This document shows, one piece after another, positions 6,211 through 10,754 of a DNA stretch of 10,754 bases (position 1 is its first letter; each line of letters starts with the position of its first letter). This stretch comes from Verrucomicrobiota bacterium (lineage in GTDB: Bacteria > Verrucomicrobiota > Kiritimatiellia > JAAZAB01): positions 1 to 10,754 of the forward strand of contig JAHIMN010000277.1 in the NCBI GenBank assembly GCA_018896395.1. Direction: 5' to 3'. The notes below the pieces were generated by a model. It was given only the letters and a program-made list of their open reading frames with translations. It made no database searches and was not told the DNA's origin. A program made the translations under genes and the position numbers.

Positions 6211-6445
6211 AGGTGTTCAGTGTTCGGTGTTCGGTGTTCGGAGGAGCATGACCGATGAACCAGCCCGCCGGCAACGCTATGCGCAGCATTGCGGGCAGGG
6301 AGGCAACAGGCAAGGCTTGTATTATTTCTGATTTCTGATTTTTGATTTATGATTGAAAAACAGTCGCTTGAACGGCAGGCCGTCGCTGAGGCACCGGGTG
6401 AGTATGTTGCGTCACTGAACCCTGAACACCGAACACTGAACACCT
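6211..6445. repeat. Inverted repeat with heptamer arms (GTGTTCG type) between the M16 and AsmA-like genes
   Basis: The left arm has four heptamers at 6213, 6220, 6227 and 6234: GTGTTCA followed by three copies of GTGTTCG. The right arm has four at 6417, 6424, 6431 and 6438: GAACCCT, GAACACC, GAACACT, GAACACC. The pairing 6211-6232 with 6424-6445 is perfect over 22 bases and continues with few mismatches to about 31. The 170-odd bases between hold a GC-rich hairpin around 6263-6297 and a separate heptamer block at 6325. It occupies most of the 295-base gap between the two genes. The right arm ends 42 bases before the next ATG. Confidence 0.85.
6325..6356. repeat. TTTNTGA heptamer tandem block
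   Basis: Four heptamers in a row, TTTCTGA, TTTCTGA, TTTTTGA, TTTATGA, followed by TTGA, vary mainly at the fourth base. It lies inside the 6211-6445 inverted repeat but no reverse-complement partner is seen in this window, so it looks like a single arm of another element of the same kind. Confidence 0.7.
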
Positions 6446-6487
6446 TCCGAGAGTAATTACCATTTTTTACAACCAGGAGATTATTGC

Positions 6488-7696
6488 ATGAAAAAAACCT
6501 TGATTGTTATTGTCGTCCTGCTTATGGCGGCGGTGATCGGGTTGCAGTTGTTCCTGGCCTATGGGCTGACGGATTCCATGCGCCAATTGGTTCTGCCGAT
6601 GGCCAAGGATCGCTGGAACCTGGATGTCACCCTGGAGCGCGTCAGCGTTAACCTGCTGGGCGGATCGCTCTCCATTCACGGCGTGCATGTAATCAACCCG
6701 CCGGGATTCGACGACCAGAGCATGATCACCATGAAGCGGTTCAAATTGACGATCGGCCTGCTGGCGCTATTCCGCGGCGGCATTGCCGAAATTGAGAAAG
6801 CCACGATCCGGGATGCGTCGCTCAGCGTGGTTCGCAACCGGGAAGGCGTACTGAATATTGAGCCGGCCCTCGAGGCCATTCATACCGCCATGTCAAATGC
6901 GCCGGCCGCCGCGCCCGGCGCGGCGGGACCAGCAACCCCCGGCGACGCCACGCCGCACGTCCGAAGGATTCCTGACATCGCGATCCGGCAAATAGAGGTC
7001 AAAACCCTCCTCCAGTATGTTGACCACAAGATCAGCGAGCCCCCGTTCCGACTGGGCCTCGATATCCAGGTGCGCCTTAAAGATATCACCAATTACGGGC
7101 GGGACGACGTAATGTCCGGAACGATCAACCTGCTGGGCCACATCCTGACCACCGACCGCAAATGCGCGTTCGATCTGAACGGCCGCATCGCCCCGATCAA
7201 GGACCCCTCCCGGCTTAGTTTCGATCTGACCGGATCCATTCAGACGATTGATTTCAACAATTTCCAGGATCTGGCTAAGCGCTGTGGTTTTGAAAAAGGC
7301 CAGATCTCCGGGACCATGACCCTCTACTGCGAGCAAGGCGTGTTTGATCCGGAAAAATCTGTTCTGCATCTGACATTCAACAAGGTCAAACTCACCAAGG
7401 AACAACAGGAACAGTTTAGCGGCATTCCGTTCCCCGAAACTTTCAAGGCGCTTGTCCCCGTCAAAGGCACGCTGACCAATCCGGAGATTGATATCCGGGA
7501 AGCCTTAATGAAAACCCTGGCCAGCAAGGACACGTTCGACGCCATCATTAAAGGGGTCCTGGAAGCCCAGGGACGTTCCGCCGATTCGCAGACCAAGAGC
7601 AACGCTCCGAACGCGGACAGCTCAGGCAAAGGCAAACCGGACCAGCCCCTGGATATCAAAGACACATTGGGCGGATTGTTAGGAAAGCCGGAGTAA
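6488..7696 (+). CDS. AsmA-like membrane-anchored protein
   Basis: A 402-residue protein with a charged N-terminus (MKK) and one hydrophobic segment at about 4-24, predicting an inner-membrane anchor with the rest outside the cytoplasm. After it comes an AsmA-type pattern: ERVSVNLLGGSLSIHGVHVINPPGF (about 50-74), then strands ending in SLSVVRNREGVLNIEPALEAI (111-131). AsmA-superfamily proteins are beta-rich and act in envelope assembly or lipid transport between membranes; the exact role here is unknown. An Ala/Pro-rich linker lies near 137-156, a second beta-rich part follows, and the C-terminal 40 or so residues are polar and probably disordered. AGGAG at 6475-6479 lies eight bases before the ATG. 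The next gene starts nine bases after the stop, so the two are likely one transcript. The family assignment is from pattern, with no known orthologue. Confidence 0.72.
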   Translation: MKKTLIVIVVLLMAAVIGLQLFLAYGLTDSMRQLVLPMAKDRWNLDVTLERVSVNLLGGSLSIHGVHVINPPGFDDQSMITMKRFKLTIGLLALFRGGIAEIEKATIRDASLSVVRNREGVLNIEPALEAIHTAMSNAPAAAPGAAGPATPGDATPHVRRIPDIAIRQIEVKTLLQYVDHKISEPPFRLGLDIQVRLKDITNYGRDDVMSGTINLLGHILTTDRKCAFDLNGRIAPIKDPSRLSFDLTGSIQTIDFNNFQDLAKRCGFEKGQISGTMTLYCEQGVFDPEKSVLHLTFNKVKLTKEQQEQFSGIPFPETFKALVPVKGTLTNPEIDIREALMKTLASKDTFDAIIKGVLEAQGRSADSQTKSNAPNADSSGKGKPDQPLDIKDTLGGLLGKPE

Positions 7697-7705
7697 GAAA
7701 AGCCA

Positions 7706-9391
7706 ATGACAGCCAACAAACAAATCTTCGTTGGCCTCAGTTTCGTCGCCGTTGTTGCCGCGGTCATCCTTGCGGCCGCCAACCTGTACCTGGGCGCTTT
7801 GAATCAGGATGAAGGCTGGTACCTGTACGCGGCCCAGCTGGTTGCGTCGGGCCAATGGCCGTATGTTGATTTTGCCTTTACCCAGGGCCCGGTTATGCCG
7901 CTGGTGTATGCCCTGTTCGAGCCGATCATCACAGCCGGGGGGCTGGCCGGCGGACGGCTGATAACTGCCTTGCTGGGCCTCGCGGCCGCTGTTCTTGCCG
8001 CCCGGCTGGCGGCCCGCCTGGTAAACACAGAATTGCGTGCCGGCGCCGCGCTCACCACTTTTATCCTGATCAGCGTCAACGTTTATCAAAGCTATTTCTG
8101 CACGGTTGTTAAAACTTATTCGCTCACGGCCCTGCTGTTAATGTTGGGATTCCTGGCGCTGGCCGAGGGCTGGACTCGCCGCCGCGCATGGCTGATGCTC
8201 ATGGCCGGCGCGTTCATGGTACTTGCCGCCGGCACACGCACTTCCGCCGGCACTGTCCTGCCAATTGTTTTCCTGTACCTGCTGATGGCGCGAAGCGCGC
8301 CACAAGCGGCTCGCCGGAGCGCGCCCCCCCTGGCCTGGCTCCATTTCGGGCTGGGCGCAACGGTCATGGCCTGCCTGGTCTTTCTGCCATTCCTAATCAT
8401 GGCGCCGGAATCCTTCCTGTATTGCATCATGCAATACCATACCCTTCGACATTCCGGCGGCGGCCTGATGACGCTTGCTTTTAAGGTCGGCTTCCTGTCA
8501 CGCCTGCTTCAGGCTTATTTTGTCGCGTTCGGTATCGGCGTTTCCGTTGTTTTTGCCAAATGGGTTTGGGCCCGCACCCCGGCGGCAATGGCCGCACCAA
8601 CGGCAATGGCCGCACCAACGGCAACGGCCGCACCTGCGATTGCGACCCCATTGGCCGGTCCGGCGGCAACAGCCGCTACGGCGGCAACGGCCGCACCAGC
8701 CTTGATGCGGATTCTATGGCTGAGCATCATCGCCATTACGCTGATTCATTTTTTGGCGCCGTTCCCCTACGACGATTACCAGGTATTTGTTTTTCCTCTG
8801 CTGGCCATCGCCATAGCCAATGCGGCCATCCGGCTTGTCGGCCAACGCGGAGCCTTGTGGTTAACGATTGCCATACTGGTCGTGTCGCTGGGCGCCGCGG
8901 GGTCCTCGCCTCTGAACCAGGACTGGTTCATCCAGGGACGTGACCGCATCTGGTGGCTGGTCAAGGACCGTTCGCCGCTCCAGAAACTGCGCGACACCGC
9001 CGTCCTGATCCGGAAGGAAACCCAACCGGGCGATGAGCTTCTGACCCAGGACCCGTACCTGGCCGTGGAAGCCAACCTGAAATTGCCGCGAGGGCTGGAA
9101 ATGGGTCAATTCAGTTATTTCCCGGCCCTCAGCGACGATCAGGCCGCCAGTTTGCACGTGTTTAATCGTGCCGGCTTCGAGCACTTGCTCCGGACAACGG
9201 AAGCACCCCTGGCCGCGCTGAGCGGCTATGCGCTGGCCATCCAATCACCGGACGTGACGCCGCTGACACCGGAAGATCAGGCCTTGTTCACCAAAATCGT
9301 GACGGACCGTTATACGCCCATGACCAACGTGCCCTGTTTTGGACAGGCCTACACAACGCTTAAGATTTACCGGAAGAAGGCCGGGATGTAG
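7706..9391 (+). CDS. Polytopic membrane glycosyltransferase, GT39/ArnT-like
   Basis: A 561-residue protein with about nine or ten hydrophobic segments, the first at about 6-29. Right after it lies NQDEGWYLYAAQLVASGQ (33-50), the acidic first-loop motif (D35, E36) of GT-C enzymes such as PMT, ArnT and GT39 proteins. These transfer a sugar from a polyprenyl-phosphate donor on the outer face of the membrane. The last 150 or so residues are mostly soluble (for example DRIWWLVKDRSPLQKLRD, then PGDELLTQDPYLAVEA). A loop near 288-333 is an Ala/Pro/Thr-rich expansion encoded by 18-base tandem repeats, between two membrane segments. The ATG at 7706 has GGAG overlapping the previous stop, 12 bases upstream. 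Donor and acceptor are unknown. Being paired with an AsmA-like gene suggests work on an envelope glycolipid or glycan. Confidence 0.75.
   Translation: MTANKQIFVGLSFVAVVAAVILAAANLYLGALNQDEGWYLYAAQLVASGQWPYVDFAFTQGPVMPLVYALFEPIITAGGLAGGRLITALLGLAAAVLAARLAARLVNTELRAGAALTTFILISVNVYQSYFCTVVKTYSLTALLLMLGFLALAEGWTRRRAWLMLMAGAFMVLAAGTRTSAGTVLPIVFLYLLMARSAPQAARRSAPPLAWLHFGLGATVMACLVFLPFLIMAPESFLYCIMQYHTLRHSGGGLMTLAFKVGFLSRLLQAYFVAFGIGVSVVFAKWVWARTPAAMAAPTAMAAPTATAAPAIATPLAGPAATAATAATAAPALMRILWLSIIAITLIHFLAPFPYDDYQVFVFPLLAIAIANAAIRLVGQRGALWLTIAILVVSLGAAGSSPLNQDWFIQGRDRIWWLVKDRSPLQKLRDTAVLIRKETQPGDELLTQDPYLAVEANLKLPRGLEMGQFSYFPALSDDQAASLHVFNRAGFEHLLRTTEAPLAALSGYALAIQSPDVTPLTPEDQALFTKIVTDRYTPMTNVPCFGQAYTTLKIYRKKAGM
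8584..8696 (+). repeat. In-frame 18-base tandem repeats in the GT39-like gene
   Basis: GGCAATGGCCGCACCAAC occurs at 8584-8601 and exactly again at 8602-8619, followed by a degenerate third copy at 8620-8637. After a gap two more related 18-base units stand at 8661-8678 and 8679-8696 (CGGCGGCAACRGCCGC core). All steps are multiples of three and keep the frame, encoding an Ala-rich loop with AMAAPT units. Slippage expansion of a tolerated loop is the simple explanation. Confidence 0.85.
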
Positions 9392-9404
9392 GCGGAAGAC
9401 CGTA

Positions 9405-9496
9405 GTATGGGAGTGTCGGAGTTTGGGTGTATCGGAGTAAAGAGTTTACTTCACGCGTCCATACTCCCATACACCGATACGCCCATACTCCCATAC
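9405..9496. repeat. Inverted repeat with octamer arms (GTATGGGA type) upstream of the YchF-like gene
   Basis: The left arm has four octamers at 9405 (GTATGGGA), 9413 (GTGTCGGA), 9421 (GTTTGGGT) and 9429 (GTATCGGA). The right arm has complementary octamers at 9465 (TCCCATAC), 9473 (ACCGATAC), 9481 (GCCCATAC) and 9489 (TCCCATAC). Arms 9405-9439 and 9462-9496 are reverse complements at 29 of 35 positions, with a loop of 22 bases. It starts 13 bases after the stop of the membrane-protein gene and ends 21 bases before the next ATG, nearly the same placement as the element before hisC. No T-run follows. Confidence 0.82.
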
Positions 9497-9517
9497 TTAA
9501 AAGGATCGGAGACCCTC

Positions 9518-10567
9518 ATGCGAGTAGCCTTGCTGGGCTTTTCCCAATCGGGAAAAAAAACATTTTTCACGCTGTTAACCGGCCGCGGCCGCGGGGCAAG
9601 CGGATTTCCGGCGCTCAAGCCGGGTGAAACTCTTGAAGGCATCGCCCTCATCCATGACGCGCGGGTGGATGCGCTCGCTACGATTTTCAAGCCGGAAAAA
9701 ACCAAGTACGCCGAAAATCTCGTCGCGCTCTGTCCGGATATGGCACCGGGCGACGCCAAGCGAGAATGGCTGGAGGCCGCCCGGCGCTGTGATTTACTGT
9801 GCGTGGTTGTCCGTGCTTTCACGTCGGATGAAGTCTATCACCCGTCCGGTTCCGTGGATCCGGAACGGGACCGGTTGACGCTGGAAGCGGAACTGCTCCT
9901 GGCCGACCTGGAGCTGATCGAAAAGCGCCTGGAACGGCTGGCCAAGGAAAAACGCGCCGGGCTTTCCCCCCAGCAGGCCCAGGAGGAACAGACGCTAATC
10001 AAGCTCAAGACCACGATCGAAACCGAAATGAAATGGGTTCCCCTGGCGCTCCCACCCCACGAGCTCGAGCCCATCCGAAGTCTCAACCTGCTGATCCTCA
10101 AGCCGGTGCTCTGGGTCTTTAATATGGACGAGGATCGCCTGGGCTTGTGCCTGGGTCACACTGGCGACGCTGTGTTCACGGTCTCCTGCCGCATCGAGCA
10201 GGAAATCATGGACCTGGAACCGGCTGAGCGCGGCGCGTATCTCAAAGACTTGGGCCTCGCGGCTTCCGGCCTGGACCGACTGAACCAGGCGGCTTACGAC
10301 GCATTAGGGCTTATGTCGTTTTACACCGTGGGCAAGGATGAGGTGCGCGCCTGGACCATCCGCAAGGGGTCCACGGCGCCCACGGCGGCCGGCAAGGTGC
10401 ATAGCGACATCGAGCGGGGATTCATCCGCGTGGAAATCATCAAGTTCGATGATCTCATCGCCGCCGGCGGTGAAGCGGAAGCCAAGGCCCGCGGCAAAGC
10501 GCAGGTCAAGGGCCGGGATTATGTGATTGAGGACGGCGACATCTGCCACTTCCGGTTCAATGTGTAA
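9518..10567 (+). CDS. YchF/DUF933-like P-loop protein with altered nucleotide-binding domain
   Basis: YchF/OLA1 proteins are universal Obg-related ATPases that bind ribosomes. Here (349 residues) the C-terminal TGS-type domain is very well kept: EVRAWTIRKGSTAP (275-288), ERGFIRVEIIKFDD (299-312) and DYVIEDGDICHFRFNV (334-349). The middle shows the coiled-coil region VDPERDRLTLEAELLLADLELIEKRLERL (113-141), and FNMDED (201-206) corresponds to the NxxE base-recognition motif. The N-terminal Walker A is GFSQSGKKT (7-15), where YchF has GKST, so the Mg-binding Ser is Lys. The switch II stretch, DIAGLV followed by a Gly-rich loop, is replaced by LCPDMAPGDAKREW (71-84). The frame is open upstream through the repeat, but ATG 9518 with GGAG six bases before it matches the family N-terminus. 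It may be a paralogue with lost or changed ATPase activity rather than the housekeeping YchF. Confidence 0.85.
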   Translation: MRVALLGFSQSGKKTFFTLLTGRGRGASGFPALKPGETLEGIALIHDARVDALATIFKPEKTKYAENLVALCPDMAPGDAKREWLEAARRCDLLCVVVRAFTSDEVYHPSGSVDPERDRLTLEAELLLADLELIEKRLERLAKEKRAGLSPQQAQEEQTLIKLKTTIETEMKWVPLALPPHELEPIRSLNLLILKPVLWVFNMDEDRLGLCLGHTGDAVFTVSCRIEQEIMDLEPAERGAYLKDLGLAASGLDRLNQAAYDALGLMSFYTVGKDEVRAWTIRKGSTAPTAAGKVHSDIERGFIRVEIIKFDDLIAAGGEAEAKARGKAQVKGRDYVIEDGDICHFRFNV

Positions 10568-10637
10568 CTGCTTAGCGAATCCACCGCCGGCCGTTGGCGG
10601 GCTGATCAAACGTATAAGAAACTTAAAAAAGAAAGCG

Positions 10638-10666
10638 TTGATTGCAAAGTCGGCATGCGCTTAAAT
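10638..10666 (+). promoter_or_regulatory. Weak candidate promoter before the last gene
   Basis: TTGATT (10638-10643) and TTAAAT (10661-10666) are 17 bases apart, each matching four of six sigma-70 consensus positions, about 50 bases before the start codon at 10718. The 150-base gap after the YchF-like gene also holds a short GC hairpin (CCGCC at 10584, GGCGG at 10596) without a T-run. This would fit a new transcription unit starting here, but the evidence is thin. Confidence 0.25.
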
Positions 10667-10717
10667 TCTTGGTATCGTGCCTTGACTCACCAACCATCCA
10701 TAAAGGAGGAGCAGCGC

Positions 10718-10754
10718 ATGAACACCATCAATCGATCGACTGGGACAGCGAACG
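10718..10754 (+). CDS. Start of an unidentified gene (3' end outside window)
   Basis: An ATG at 10718 follows a near-perfect Shine-Dalgarno sequence, AAAGGAGGA (10702-10710), at a spacing of seven bases, the strongest in the window. Only 12 codons are visible (MNTINRSTGTAN), too few to assign a family or a signal peptide. The strong ribosome-binding site suggests a well-translated protein. Confidence 0.6.
   Translation, partial: MNTINRSTGTAN

Noticed and set aside
6248..6331. Two overlapping 27-codon frames inside the 6211-6445 repeat, one (ATG 6248) with GGAG nearby
   Set aside because: They are very short, overlap in two frames, resemble nothing known, and lie in the centre of a repeat element where composition is unusual. 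I do not call a gene.
8515..8736. Ala/Gly/Val-rich open frames on both strands over the 18-base repeats
   Set aside because: They are products of the tandem repeat read in other frames and overlap a clear membrane-protein gene.
630..9496. Interpretation of the repeat elements as a CRISPR array or miniature transposon family
   Set aside because: There are no constant repeats with unique spacers, units are only 7-10 bases, the sequences differ between elements, and I saw no clear target-site duplications.
9407..9517. N-terminal extension of the YchF-like protein
   Set aside because: The extra codons are the octamer inverted repeat itself; the ATG at 9518 has its own GGAG and a family-like first strand and P-loop.

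Overview
The window reads as a bacterial chromosome segment that is moderately GC-rich in its genes. It carries most of a histidine biosynthesis cluster, followed by four genes linked to the envelope or to housekeeping. I see no phage, insertion-sequence, CRISPR, rRNA or tRNA signal. The mix of an AsmA-like protein with an 'NPPGF' motif, a GT39-like membrane protein, a divergent YchF-like ATPase and intergenic spacers full of short-unit inverted repeats reminds me of PVC-group or related environmental bacteria (Kiritimatiellota, Lentisphaerota, Planctomycetota). That placement is an impression, not a demonstration.

Layout. 2-622 is the C-terminal half of hisD. 744-1781 is hisC. 1919-2779, on the minus strand, is a PHP-family metallo-phosphoesterase that interrupts the his genes. 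2780-3335 is a 556-base AT-rich spacer with many hairpins. 3351-3941 is hisB (dehydratase only) and 3991-4719 is hisA. Then follow an M16 zinc peptidase (4909-6192), an AsmA-like membrane-anchored protein (6488-7696), a GT39-like polytopic membrane protein (7706-9391), a YchF/DUF933-type protein with an altered nucleotide-binding domain (9518-10567), and the first 12 codons of another gene (10718 onward).

How the genes work together. HisB makes imidazole-acetol phosphate, HisC transaminates it to histidinol phosphate, and HisD oxidises histidinol to histidine. HisA acts earlier, isomerising ProFAR. The step between HisC and HisD, histidinol-phosphate phosphatase, has no classical gene here because HisB is monofunctional. 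The antisense PHP protein is a plausible but unproven candidate. hisH, hisF, hisG and hisIE are not in the window. The AsmA-like and GT39-like genes are nine bases apart and probably co-transcribed, which suggests a cell-envelope role.

The most unusual content is non-coding. Five spacers (630-722, 2991-3076, 4750-4875, 6211-6445, 9405-9496) share one architecture but not one sequence: a left arm built of degenerate tandem units with a period of 7, 7, 7, 8 or 10 bases, and a right arm that is its approximate reverse complement. A sixth block (6325-6356) of TTTNTGA heptamers sits inside one of them. This repeated design with a different unit each time is the observation I would follow first.
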